Source: Drechmeria coniospora
Taxonomy: Eukaryota > Ascomycota > Sordariomycetes > Hypocreales > Ophiocordycipitaceae
DNA: 64,000 nt
Direction: 5' to 3'
Assembly (NCBI RefSeq): GCF_001625195.1
Contig: NC_054389.1
Coordinates: forward strand, 6,258,520 to 6,322,519
In this document: positions 10,101 to 20,845 of the stretch, one piece after another
Layout: each line of letters begins with the position of its first letter
How positions within the stretch are numbered: position 1 is the first letter of the stretch
The notes under the pieces: generated by a model
Database searches by the model: none
Seen by the model: the letters and a program-made list of their open reading frames with translations, nothing else
Told to the model about the DNA's origin: nothing
Translations under genes and position numbers: made by a program

Positions 10101-12555
10101 CCCGCGCACCGCCGACGTCGTAGTCGACACCGCTCGCTCGGGCAGACTGGTCGAGCATCGAGCCGTCGATAAGAGAGGCCACGGCCGATTCGATCCCCGT
10201 CGGCGGATGGACGAAGTAGGGATTGGCGCCTAGTCCTCGCACCGCCTGTCCCGCAGCGGCGCGTTCAACGTAGCCCTCTTCGGCAGGCTCATGGTCGTAA
10301 TTTCTCGTGTGATAGCCAGCGGGAACCGAGTCTTGAGAGCGCACCGACCTCGCATGGCGGCCATGCGATGGAGACTTTCCAGGTGAGGAGAGGGCGTTTG
10401 GTGAATAGACGTCTCTCGAGAGCGGCCGAGGCGCCTCGCTCCCTCCCTCTGTGTAACCGGAGACGCTCTGGATGGGGCTGAGTCCCCGTACTCCAGCCTG
10501 GTACGGCACGTACTTGAGCGGAGGGGGGACGTCTTGATGACAATAGTAGCGATCCTCGTAGTCGTCATCAACGTACCCGTCCGTGCCAGGCACATCATGA
10601 CCGTGTTCATACCTGCTGCCCTCCTCGACCGGGACCTTGCGACCAAATTCGTCGCTTTCATACTCTTCCGCAAATTCTCGTTTTCCTCGCGGAAGCGCGG
10701 TCAGGTCTCCGTGCGAGACGTTGGCGTGCGTCATGCCCAGAGTGTGTTGATACCCGGTGGGAGTTCTCGCCCTCGTGGGGGTTACAACGGGCGAGTGCTG
10801 TTCCCGGTACTCATCATGTCCGGAGACGAGCTCCTCGCTGGCCGAATGATGCCGTTCAGTTTCGGCGGAGAGAATGGAGGTCCTCGTCATGTCCGACGGG
10901 TTCACGTCACTCATCAACGGCATCGGCGGCGCGGGTATCACGAGGTCGTCCTCCTCATCGTACTCGTCCGCGTAGCGATCTCTTTCAAGGCTGCGATTCT
11001 TCGTGGACTCTGTTCTCCTCCGGCGCCTTTCGCGCTGTCCCCTCTCGGAAGATTCGGGCTTGTCGTTGGCGGCGCTGGACAGGCCCTTGGCGACGGCCGC
11101 ACCGGCCGCACCAGCGGCGGCAGCCATGGCAGCCTTGGGCAGATTGTGGCCGTGCTTGGCGGTGGTGGCATGGCCATCACGCGTCCGGAACTCGACATCG
11201 AGAGAGTCGCGACTGGGGCTGTGGAGGGAGGAGGATTCGTCATATTCATGTCGTGCCTCGCGGTTTCGATTCTCGGTATGGCGAGACGCCTCTCGCGATT
11301 GCTCACCCCGCTGAGCGCCAGAAGACCGCCTGCGGTCCACGGAGACGTCATCCCTCGAGGCGGATGTTCCCGTCGAGGTGAGGGAAGCACGACGACCCTC
11401 TCGCTTGCTCTGCTCCCGCTTGAGAGCGCTTAGCTCGGGCAAGATGAGGCGTCGAATGGCATCTTCCACTGTTTCCAGGAGCTTCGGATTATTTATCGAG
11501 GACTTGGATGCGCCGGAGCGCACGGAACGGCTATCGAGCGAGCGGTGGCTCGGGGATAGATTGGAGGAGAGGACGCTGGATTCGGCGGCCGAGACAGTGG
11601 ATTCCTGGTGGGCACGGTTCGAACGACGTCGCGGCGATCTCGCCTCGTCGGCGGCATGCTCACTGACGCTGCTTGTTCTGCTTTTGGAGCCCCTCCGCTT
11701 GTCTGTTGACTTGTCTTTCGACGAGGAGGTCTTGTCCGAAATTTTGACGCGCTCCTTGCCGCGCTCCTTGCCGCGACTCTTGTTGGTGCTGATCTCGCTC
11801 ATGGCAGCGGACGCGAGCGCGGACGTGGCTGCCGCCGCCAGACCTGGAGCAAACCGAGACGGGCTCGGAGGGCGTCTCGTGTCGGCAGCAGGCCCAGAGC
11901 CATCCAGGAAGCTGTCGGTCGGGATGGCGGAAATCTCGGATGGGTTGCCCGGCTGATAGGTGTCGCGAGTCGGGATCAAGGGGCTCGCAGGTCGGCGGCG
12001 TCGTCTGGTCCGATCGATCTCGATATCAATCGGGTTTCTCGACACGTTGGACTCCTCGGTTGCCGAAGCGTACGACGTCATGCTGTGGCCATCTTCGGCG
12101 TTGTCGCCGCTCAGGTCAATTTCTCGGGAAGCGATGGCCTCGTCGAGAGGTATGCGGCGTGTCAGGGACGCCTTGCGGGTGCCCTTGGTCTCCGTTACCT
12201 GAATGCGGTCGCCTTTGCTCTTCTTGGAAGGTGTCAAGCGTACGCGGACGCTAGGCTTGCGGTCGCCAGACCTAGAACCCTTTTTCCCTCCCTCAAAGTA
12301 CTCGATGAGGAGCGAGGTCTGCGAGTGATTGGTCTTGTGGCCGCGAGTGCGAATGGTCACTGGCGTGCCGTCTTCCGGCAGCGAGTACGATGACTTTTCG
12401 TCACCCGGCTGGGAGATGGACACATCGGTGGCGAGTTCCGTAGGCGTCGCCGTGTCGGTTTCGGTCGGGGCGGGGAGAGGTGGTGCCCTTTTTGAATCGA
12501 CGCCCATCGCGATCTGAGGCGTGGATGAGGCCAAACCGCTCCGAGGCAGCGACAC
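7199..12555 (-). CDS. Giant intrinsically disordered protein with a short folded region
   Basis: There are two exons, 12555-8986 and 8926-7199. The 59-nt intron has a GTAAGT donor, a CTAAC branch point and a CAG acceptor; it fuses VALMQH to LMVRDAQRSA and yields 1765 residues. ATG at 12555 or 12507 could be the start. Most of the protein is Ser/Arg/Asp/Pro-rich, with RRRRRPASPLIPTRDTY, an Ala-rich segment and repeated short DYDEYGRK-like pieces. The region around the splice junction, residues about 1170-1330, looks folded or coiled coil (EIVALLMNAALEMRNSFREM, later IEDMLMQLLGEVDVLKTQ). No known domain, signal peptide or transmembrane segment is visible. Candidate roles are scaffold, septal or cytoskeletal protein, but nothing in the sequence decides this. 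Confidence 0.8.
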
Positions 12556-13904
12556 GCCTGGCGGGATCTATTGCGCGAATCGGGCGGGCGAGCGGGTGTT
12601 GAGGAGCAGAGGCGCTGGAAAACTTTGGCACGTGTACACGGAAGATGAAAGGTCCTCCGAGGGGTTTCGCTGGTCGGATGATGGGGTCCTCGGTCAAGCC
12701 GACGACATCAAGACATGGGGAATCGAGTGGTGCGGGCGGAAGACGGAGGATGCGGAACAGCCTGGAAGGGGTGTCGAGTGAAAAAAACCAGAAGCAGATC
12801 AAGTGACGCTTGCCAGGAGGCCAAACTTGGGCTACTGCTGCAAGCCGGCTCACGACGAAGAGGAATGACGGCTGGGCAAAATGAAGCTATACAGTAGCGA
12901 TACGGGAAACTGATGGGAGGGGAAGGAGGCGGCCACGTTCGGACAGCGGCAGAACCGGCTAGCAAGCTACTGTCTCTCTCTCTGCCTTGCTCGATGGTCC
13001 CCGAGTCGTGGGCGGATGGACGGGTGGACGGGTGGATCGGTGGTTGGCTGGCAGAGATGGGGATGGGACGGTCGAGCCGCTGCGGCAACCCGGGGCAACG
13101 GGTCGAAGAACGAGAACTGGCTGGTAATACTGCTGGCACAGCCTGGCCGACGAGCGACGGACTGTCAGTGCGAACGGGGGAGGTCAGCGTATCCGTACAG
13201 TCCTGGCCGTTTGGATGCAGTCTCGACAAGAACACCGGGCAAAGGTCGTACTAGGTACCTGAGTAAGTGTACTGATGCGCAGTGTGCTGCACGTACCTTG
13301 GTGCTCGACGGCTTCAGCGCAAGGTTTGTGGACGGAAGCGAGGCAGGCACTGGAGGGTGAGGAATTGGCGAGCACGGGGCCGCACTGCGGAACGGGCGCC
13401 AGCCGAGGAGGAGAGGCGCAGCGGTGGACCAGGCGGACGGACAGGGGGAGGAGATTCTTGGCCTCTATCGCCGGTCGGTTCATTCGTTCGATCTGGGCGG
13501 CAGCGGAGGTACGACGAGTAAACCGAGCTGTGTTATTATTGTTTGTTCTCCAGGTCACGGAGGGGGAGGGGGGCAAGTGGGGTGGGGGTGCCTGATGAGC
13601 CTGGTGGATCAAAGGGGATGGATGGATTGATGAGCTGGCGCTGCGGACGAGACGACCCAATCGAAGCAGCTGCTAGGACCGGGGGGCACCGCTGGGGGAG
13701 GGGGGGCTGGTGTTGCGGGAGAGCTAGAGAGGGGCCGCGGGCCCTGAAGCTTGTGACGGATAGTATGGACCTTGTACATGTACGGCCTCGCGTCACGGGC
13801 GGGAGGGCGGAAGGGTTTGGCGGTGCTGCTAGCAAAGCACAGGCACAGGTACGAGTGGCGGGATTCAGGGACCGAGCACCATTAGTACGAGGAGAACATT
13901 AGCA
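12556..13904. other. Intergenic, promoter side of the giant gene
   Basis: This is GC-rich non-repetitive DNA with several overlapping 60-175 codon ORFs on both strands. None has family similarity or splice structure that I recognise. It probably contains the promoter and 5' UTR of the minus-strand giant gene. G runs occur near 13560-13600 and 13680-13710. Confidence 0.45.
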
Positions 13905-14260
13905 GGTCAGTACCTACGGAATATTACCATGTGCGTAAAAACGGAGGCTTGATGGCATGTGTTAGTACGGAGTACAACTAAGTGAGTTCTTGTCGTTTGC
14001 AGATACAAGTAACACTCTGTAGCACGTACATTTGTAAGCACCGGATATACTGTACTGTACAATTCTCTCCGTACTTGCGAGTACGTGTAACCCCACGAGT
14101 TACGTGTACTTAAGTACAGTATTCGTTGTCGGTACTTACTTGGGTAGTACTGCAAGTAATTATAATACAAGTACGGAGTACAGTAGGTGTGCATGCATGC
14201 ACGGTGTACATGTACGGAGTGCAGTACTCTGTACAGTAAGTACTTCGTACATGAACGCGT
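13905..14260. repeat. GTAC/TACGGAG intergenic repeat block
   Basis: The block is dense in GTAC-centred words such as TACGGAGTAC, TACTTAAGTAC and GTACATGTACGG. The copies are degenerate and in both orientations, with no fixed period. No gene overlaps it; the ORF at 13907-14383 on the minus strand is made of repeat-encoded Tyr/Thr/Arg and is not credible. Confidence 0.75.
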
Positions 14261-14489
14261 TCTGAAGATGTGCGAGGTTTCGAGGGCTTCTTTCCATTGG
14301 GGGCACGGAGACGGCGTGAAGTTAGCGGTGACTGAGTTGGTAGTCAGCTGAGGCGCTCGCCCAAGACCTGCTGGACTGCACATCGAGGCGCATTACTCCG
14401 TACCCGGGACGCTTTCGTCGTTGACTTGCTTTTTCTTGTGATTTCATCAGCCCCATCAACCAAGGTACTGGAACCTTGGCGCGTTTAGC

Positions 14490-14860
14490 GAGGTGTACTT
14501 ACGTATACCGTCCTCGTATTGACTACTAGGTAATACTAGGTACTAAGTAATAAGTGTACAAAGTACTGTAGGCACTCCGTACTTCATGTAACGTACTCGT
14601 TCCTCTCAGTACATGTACACTCTACACCTGCCATGTTGCAGCACGGACTACTAACGCCTAATACTCCCCATCTTCAAGTACAGTACTTACTACAGTACCT
14701 ACCTAGTACTGTAGTATGCACTTACTTGCATGCAGCTGTACGTACGGAGTACGGAGTACTGTTATTCGTAAGTACTTTGCAAGTACACCACTTGTACAGT
14801 AGTCGAACACTGCTGCCTGCACGGAGTTGCTTGTACGGAGTACGGCGACTGCAGTACGCC
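14490..14860. repeat. GTAC/TACGGAG intergenic repeat block
   Basis: This is the same word family as the preceding block, including ACTAGGTACTAAGTA, CGTACGGAGTACGGAGTACT near 14731 and several TACTTGCA words. It is separated from the previous block by 230 bp of ordinary sequence. Confidence 0.75.
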
Positions 14861-15094
14861 CAGCATGTGCACAAGGTCGCAACATTCGCCCAGCACTGCC
14901 CGTCATCCAACCGGCATCCGTTGGAGTTGCTGACACTTCTGTCTCTGATCACTGCTTGGCGGACGACTTTACCTTCCTTCGATTCTGGAATGGCATGACT
15001 ATCCCTTGTCCTTTTTTTTTGTCTTGGCAGCGTACGACGAGTACAACCACTAGGCCATGGCAAGTGACATCGTCTCGTCGCGTTAAAGTAGTGC

Positions 15095-15260
15095 GACGAA
15101 GTACTTGTAGTATTACTCCGTACACTCAACATCGCAGCACATGTGCACGTACTTGCATGTGCACGTACTTACATGTACTTGTTTCTGAATATCATGTAGT
15201 ATTAGTTTATTGCATGTACTCGTGCTCGCATGTACACCAAGTACAGATATCCTCGTAGCA
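15095..15260. repeat. GTAC/ACTCCGTA intergenic repeat block
   Basis: A short block with ACTCCGTACAC, two copies of GCACGTACTTGCATGT-like sequence, and TACATGTACTTG. It sits inside a 268-codon minus-strand ORF, which I reject as chance. Confidence 0.65.
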
Positions 15261-15964
15261 ACAATAGATATACACAGGTACTGATTTTTAACACGTCTAA
15301 AGGTTCCTCTTTCACTGCCATACAGTAGCTTGAAGCTCGAGCCCCCAAAGACATGGCTGATAGCAAGACGGCCAATCGGTTCCCACCATTGTCGTGATGC
15401 GATTTGCCGCTGCCTTGGAAACCCTCCAGCGATGTTGATATTTTGCCGATGCAGGTCAGTTAGGGCGAAGAAAAAAAAGACCGCTGCGGAACTCTGGACG
15501 GATGAAGTGGTGCATCGTGGCCCGTAACGCAGTGAGAGCAGCGAGCTGTATTTGGCCGACTTCCTGGCCGTGTATCGCATTTGGATGGTTCCGGATCGTA
15601 CTATCCTGGAGAGAGAAGAGGTCGGAAAGATATGGCTCAACTTTTGCACATGTACGAGATGGTTGTGCCGTGGGGCGAGGGAGAGATGAGAAGCGTACGG
15701 CGATGACCTCCCATCAGCCTGGTGGCAGCATGTCGGGGACCGAGTGCTAGCGTCCACCTTTCCACACGAGACGGTGCCCTGCGAGAAAAGGCGGGTGCTA
15801 GGCTGGATCGGCGAGGCTTGCAAGTACCGCCACCACTGTAGATGAACGTATCGGTACCCGATGAAGTAATGCTTGGGCTGCAATCCCAACCTCAAGCCGT
15901 GTGAGACTGAGCATGACATTGCGTCGGGACATGAGGAGCCTGATCTGGGGAGAGTGTATCTGTA
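15261..15964. other. Unassigned intergenic sequence between repeat blocks
   Basis: About 700 bp without the GTAC words. A minus-strand ORF (15113-15919) crosses it, but it has no start context, no family resemblance and runs through a repeat block. I cannot assign a gene. Confidence 0.4.
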
Positions 15965-17190
15965 TTACCGCTCAGTACTCCGTACTCCGTACACACAGCA
16001 TGTGCTTGCTTGTTCAAACACACGCACACCTACGACTACAAGTACGTACTGCACATGAAAAGCTTTATTGTCTACTCCATACTACGTACATAATACCATA
16101 ATTCTCGGCTCGGTCTTCACCTTGACAAGGATCTGTACCCGGGGATTGGCTTGCACTCAAGACCTGCACATGGATGAAGGGCCGATCGACGGCCAACGCA
16201 GTCCCCCAGAGGTTGGGACCGAAACGCGCTGCGACGAGCCAGACCCCCCTCACTGTTGTTTGCTGTAAGTCGTCCATGACAACTAGCACACGTTGCAGCG
16301 GTACACTTATGACCCAGGTACCTGCTGGCGCCAATCCCCGGCTCACCAGCCCTTGAAACGCGGGGCTTCAGCGGTCACAAGTTTGGTGCGACGGGAACGC
16401 ATGCAAAGCACCAGCGTTTATGCTCGTACAGGCCTCGTATTCTCCTACTGTACAGTACGTAGTACGGAGTGCTCCGTACGGAGTAGTGCTCGCAAAGTTG
16501 TGCTTTAGGGAACGGCCCCCCTCCCTACCTCGCCACATCCAGCACTTAAGTAATACCTACTGGAAGTACATGCACTTACTCCCGACTGGCGCATGAGTGT
16601 TCCGCGACGCCAGTGTAAGTGCTGTACGCCTACGCCTAATCCGAACTGGCCATCACAGAGGCATGCACGGAGTACGGCACCCCGTACTTGCTATGGTGCT
16701 ACTTGAGTGCTTTTCGTCATCGAGCGCATCGCTTTGTACCTAGTTTGCACCGTACGAGAGATTGGTTACACCGACAAGTCAGTAGATCGCATCAAGTTCA
16801 CGTTCCGTCATTGAGAAGTACTGTACGGAGTGCATTGTACATGTACGACCGACCATACTGTACCCTCTTCGCTGTCCCAGCACTCCGTACAAGTCTTGTG
16901 CGTGCATAACCCATATTATCGGCTACCTTATGATTCCACGCGGGAAACGGGCCAAGGTGGTTAGGCTAGTTTTGATTTCCCTACGCACCGATGGCGAGTG
17001 TTGGTGTACTGTACTGTATTTGTACATGTACTATAATCCTCCGTACGTGTCAAGGCGATTGAACGTGAAGCAAGTATATGTGGTATTACAGTACAGCATG
17101 CTTCTGGTACCTACTAGGCACTAGGTATGGATATATGTATGGAGTACGGCGTACGGAGTACAGTAGGAGCAAGTGCAATGCACGGACAAG
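15965..17190. repeat. Patchy GTAC/TACGGAG repeat region with exact palindromes
   Basis: Patches of GTAC words at about 15970-16110, 16430-16490, 16530-16700, 16810-16890 and 17000-17190 alternate with plain sequence. The perfect palindrome CTCCGTACGGAG is at 16472-16483, inside a 23-nt segment (16463-16485) found again at 63663-63685. Nothing in the region looks like a gene. Confidence 0.7.
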
Positions 17191-17514
17191 TACTTAGATG
17201 GCAAGCCATGCCAATGGCGGATACTTCCCGACATGAACCTCCCAAACTTCAATACCGATTGATGTAAAATCTGTCCAAACAATGACCAGCTACTCCGAGC
17301 AGCACGGCTGGCGCTGATGGGCAACCGACAGAGGAGTCCCTGCACCCTGCCTCGACATCCTTCCTGCTAGGGATCCCGGCCCTCTGGCTTGGCGTATCCT
17401 ATCCGGACGCCCGCATCGCCAAGCCGTTTGTCAAACCCCCATCGCCAACCACCGACTCTCGCCTGACGCTGTTGGTGCACAAGACGGAAGGGAAAGAGGG
17501 AAACGACGACGTCT

Positions 17515-18069
17515 TCATCCGTTCGCCCGCGAAGATTCGGCCACGTGCGCCTCGGGCGGCGGGACAATGCCGTCGGCTTCCGGCGACCGAGCCTGTTCGA
17601 CTTCCGACGCTCCCAGGTCCGCGCCGGGGCTGTCAACCGACGGGGGCCTCTTCGCGTCGTACGGTGGTGGGGCCTCGCCCAGCTCGTTGAGGCCTTCGAC
17701 CGAGCGGATTCGGTTCGAGGCTCGCGCCGGGGGGCGGCGTCCCGTGCGTGCCATGTAGAAGCCGCTCGGCATCAGGACGAGGTCGTCGAGCCCGTCGCCG
17801 CCGCGCCTTCGGGCCCGCATGTGACGCCTCCAGGCAAAGAATGTGAAGCAGCCGGTGGCGAAGATGGCGAGCAGCGGAATGATGACCCAGATGAACGGTT
17901 GGGCCGACATGCCCGACCCATCATCGGACGGAGGCGTGGAGATGGCTTGCGACGACGTTGGGCTCGCCATGCCATCGCTGGTCGTCGGCGTCGTCGTGGC
18001 CGTGGCCGACGACGGAGGCGACGTCGACGTCGCCGGAGCACCGAGTTCGTCGGTCGACGTGCTGCTCAT
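17515..18069 (-). CDS. Single-pass membrane protein with PPxY motif
   Basis: This is an intronless frame of 184 residues. Residues 1-57 are Ser/Thr/Pro-rich without a signal peptide. Residues 58-80 form one clear membrane segment (FIWVIIPLLAIFATGCFTFF), followed by a basic stop-transfer stretch (RRHMRARRR). That suggests an outside or lumenal N-terminus and a cytosolic tail. The tail carries PPPY at residues 134-137 (EAPPPYDAKRPP), a fit to the PPxY motif that binds WW domains of Nedd4/Rsp5 ubiquitin ligases. The architecture resembles small fungal membrane adaptors or wall-stress-sensor-like proteins, but there is no Cys-rich WSC domain. The specific function is unknown. Antisense frames over the same DNA are Arg/Gly-rich shadows. 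Confidence 0.7.
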   Translation of the reverse strand: MSSTSTDELGAPATSTSPPSSATATTTPTTSDGMASPTSSQAISTPPSDDGSGMSAQPFIWVIIPLLAIFATGCFTFFAWRRHMRARRRGGDGLDDLVLMPSGFYMARTGRRPPARASNRIRSVEGLNELGEAPPPYDAKRPPSVDSPGADLGASEVEQARSPEADGIVPPPEAHVAESSRANG

Positions 18070-19358
18070 CGTGGCGACTCGATCGACGAGAGATTCTGGG
18101 AAGCGGCCTGTAACCTCGCAAGATCCGAACCCGCCGTGGAGGGCATCATTTTTTTAATTCGTTTGCCGAGGGCAGCATCTGCCATGTTGCGTGGCTGAAG
18201 GACGAGCCATCCAAGCGCATTGATTACGGCGGTTGAGCAATGGCCGTCGCCAGCCTTGGCCGCGGCTGCCCTGCCACACCAACTGTGCCAAATACTGCGC
18301 CAATGCCCAAGCCGACAAGAAAATCGCCAACGTCATGCAGACTTGGCTCTGCGGACAAGCAGCCTGCTGTCTTGGGCAAGGGGCCGGCACACTTGCGCCA
18401 GCCCAACCAGTTGCCTTGCCCACCACCATCTTCCCTCGCTAGCCTCCCTACGCCCTCATCCTCGTCCACGTCGACCACAAATCAAGCACCATCTCCGTCT
18501 GCCGATGTGGGTCAGAGTTCACCGTCGCCTGAGCCGATCCGCTTCTCCTTCTGACCGCCCAAGTCCGCCCAACGACGCTGCTGCATCTTGTTTGTGCTTG
18601 CATCGGCTCCCTCGGCAGTCACGCCGTCCGTCCGTCCCCCATTGTTGCCGACGGACTGCTACTGGTTGGAATCGTTGGCTGCCCCCCCCACGCGGCCTCG
18701 GATCTGTCGTAGCCGAAGATGCGCCCCATGAGCGACGCGCGCAGGTCCTGTGATGCAAGAAGACTGCCGATTCACGCTCGTGAATTCCGGCTCGCCAACT
18801 CGACGCTCTGAATCCTGACAGCAGTGGTTACATGTACTTGCAGCATTTCGAAGTTTGGCAGTGCGTCGTGGTCGTGGAGGCTCAGCGGTCGAAGAGGCTC
18901 AGCGGCCGCATGCTTAGGCTCAGCGGTAGAACAAGGCCCACTCCCGCACTCACTGCTAGGGGGGTGTAAGTACATGTAAGTAAGTTGGTACGTAAAGCAC
19001 AAGCACAGAAAGTACGGAGTGCAGTACACGTACACCTACTTGTTGGGAAGAAGGTACAGTAGTAGGACTTGTTCTCCATGTACCCATTCTGCTTGTATCC
19101 GCACTTGCAGTACTCCGTACGAGGACGTAATATTAATACTCCGTACTCGCTTTTGCACCGCGCTACTCCGCAGTCTCCGAGTCCTATTATTGCTGCCTCG
19201 AAGCCGGAACACCGACCAACAGCAATAATAATTACTGCTCCTCGACAACGCCACTTGCGACCCGCCCACCACACACGACGACCACGGCACACCAGGCAAC
19301 CGACACCGCCTCAACCCCCTCGCCGACGTTGACGAGCACAACATACCGGCCGCCCAAC
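18070..19358. other. Intergenic 1.3 kb
   Basis: The stretch lies upstream of both the PPxY membrane protein gene (minus) and tfb5 (plus), so it is a divergent promoter region. Between 18220 and 18560 frames are open on both strands, but none convinces: one plus-frame segment is Cys-rich yet lacks an ATG. A repeat block lies at 18965-19145. Confidence 0.4.
18965..19145. repeat. GTAC/TACGGAG repeat block upstream of tfb5
   Basis: Words such as AAGTACGGAGTGCAGTAC, ACTCCGTACGAGG and AATACTCCGTACTCG are clustered here, ending about 210 bp before the tfb5 start codon. This is one of the blocks closest to a housekeeping gene. Confidence 0.65.
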
Positions 19359-19726
19359 ATGCCGCGCGCCATCCGAGGTTTGTCTTTCCTCCCCTCTCCA
19401 TTCCGCTCGCCGCAGCCGATCCGTTGTCGCTCATACGCTGCTCGCTCTAGGCGTGCTCATCGAGTGCGATCCGTCCATCAAATCCATCATCGTCAACATC
19501 GACAGCGACAACCACGAATTCATCATCGAGGACCTCGACGAGGAGCGCGTCGTCGTCAAGGAGAACATGGTCCCTCTGCTCAAGCAGAAGCTCGAGGACG
19601 TACGTTGAGCCAGCCCCATTCGCCGTACCCTCGACCCTGGAGCCGACCTTTCTTTTACTCACGAGCCACCGACGACAGCGCCTCAAGGAAAACCTGCCGC
19701 CCGTTGACGAGTCCGGCTCCGAATGA
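19359..19726 (+). CDS. tfb5: TFIIH subunit Tfb5 (GTF2H5 homolog)
   Basis: Three exons, 19359-19377, 19451-19599 and 19679-19726, encode 71 residues, the normal size for this small subunit. The protein starts [18 protein letters not shown], matching the [10 protein letters not shown] start of GTF2H5, and continues [19 protein letters not shown] and [16 protein letters not shown]. Tfb5 stabilises p52/Tfb2 in the TFIIH core, which serves nucleotide excision repair and RNA polymerase II initiation. The introns are 73 and 79 nt, with GTTTGT and GTACGT donors. Because exon 1 is only 19 nt and the introns break the frame, no single ORF shows the gene. It converges on the dienoyl-CoA isomerase gene with 124 bp between stop codons. 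Confidence 0.95.
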
Positions 19727-19850
19727 GCAATGTCACGTCACGCCAAGTCACGTCAGGTCGACGGACGGACGGCCCGGACCCGAATGCTGCCGCTGCCGCT
19801 GCCGTCTCGCGTTCGTGTCTCTGTTCGCCACTCGCCTCGCGCACCATCTA

Positions 19851-20792
19851 TTATAGCTTCTCAAACGTCGGCGTCTTCTTCTGGAACATGCTCATCAACG
19901 CTGCCGGCACGTCCTGCGCTTGCAGCGCCGCCGAGTTCCACACCTGCGTGTACCGCAAGCTGTCGGCCGTGCCGTGCTCGCGCCCGTAGTTGAGCAGCTC
20001 TTTGGTCCCCTGCACCGCCACGGGGCTCTTGTCCGCCAGCTTCTTGGCCATGGCCAGCGCGGCCCCGACCGCCCGCGCCTTGTCCTCGTGCACCTGGCTG
20101 ACGAAGCCGACGGAGAGTGCCTCCTGCGCGCCAAAGTCGCGCGCCGACAGGCACACGTCCTTGACCCACGACGTCGAGCCGACAATCTTGGGCAGCCGCG
20201 CGAGCGTGCCGATGTCGGCGGCGAGGCCGATGTCGACTTCCTTGACGGAGAAGCGCGTGTCGGCGGCGCAGAGCCGGATGTCGGCGCAGCAGGATATGTC
20301 GATGGCGAGGCCGAGGCTCACGCCGTGGAGCACGCAGATGACGGCTGCGGCCGACCAAGGACGTTCTCGTTAGCCCGATAGTACTAGCTCTAGGCCGTGC
20401 AAGGGGCTCGGGCAGCCGCCACCTCGCTTTCACCTACGTTTTTCACATCGTTCCATCTCTCCGATGCACGATTGGAACTCCTCAATGTAGCGGCGGAGAG
20501 TCGTGGCCTTGCGCGCAGCGTCGGCGGCCGCCTCGCTGATGACGGCCGTCAAGGACCCTTCCTGAACATCAAGCCCGGCCGAGAAGGCGCGGTCGCCGGC
20601 GCCCGTCAGCACGACGACCCGCACGGCCGGATCGGCGCTGAGCTGCCGGAACGCCGCCCCGTACTCTTGCCAGACGGCGGGCGAAAAGGCATTGAGCTTC
20701 CTTGGCCGGTTGATTTCGAGATGGGCCACGTACGGGTGCGGGCTCGTGACGAGGAAGTGCTCGAACGTGTATCCGGCGAGGGGGGCAGCCAT
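19851..20792 (-). CDS. Delta(3,5)-delta(2,4)-dienoyl-CoA isomerase
   Basis: Two exons, 20792-20438 and 20344-19851, are joined by a 93-nt intron (GTAGGT donor, GCAG acceptor) inside MERCEK-PVICVLHG; 282 residues of the crotonase fold. It moves double bonds in 3,5-dienoyl-CoA during beta-oxidation of unsaturated fatty acids. The oxyanion-hole loop FSAGLDV is present. Asp134, Glu154 and Asp162 (in AIDISCC, VKEVDIG, AADIGTL) have the same 20- and 8-residue spacing as the catalytic acids D176, E196 and D204 of rat dienoyl-CoA isomerase, which separates it from plain enoyl-CoA hydratases. The C-terminus is FEKL, not a canonical peroxisomal SKL-type signal. An in-frame upstream ATG at 20933 would add 47 residues. 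Confidence 0.93.
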
Positions 20793-20845
20793 GGCGATGA
20801 TGACGATGATGGCGATGATGGCGATGATGGCGGTGACGAGCGCGA
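20793..20845. repeat. GATGATGGC-type microsatellite at the isomerase start
   Basis: A degenerate 9-bp repeat (GATGATGGC with GATGATGAC variants) abuts the chosen start codon. On the minus strand it reads ATCATCGCC and stays in frame with the isomerase, so use of an upstream ATG would turn it into an Ile/Ala-rich hydrophobic stretch. Confidence 0.7.

Noticed and set aside
13907..14383. 158-codon minus-strand ORF rich in Tyr, Thr and Arg
   Set aside because: It is encoded almost wholly by GTAC repeat words and has no domain.
15113..15919. 268-codon minus-strand ORF in the repeat region
   Set aside because: It runs through a GTAC repeat block, has no start context, domain or splice sites, and composition typical of random DNA.
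18154..18478. Possible small Cys-rich or hydrophobic protein, either strand
   Set aside because: Frames on both strands are open, none with a convincing ATG, signal or homology. Left unassigned.
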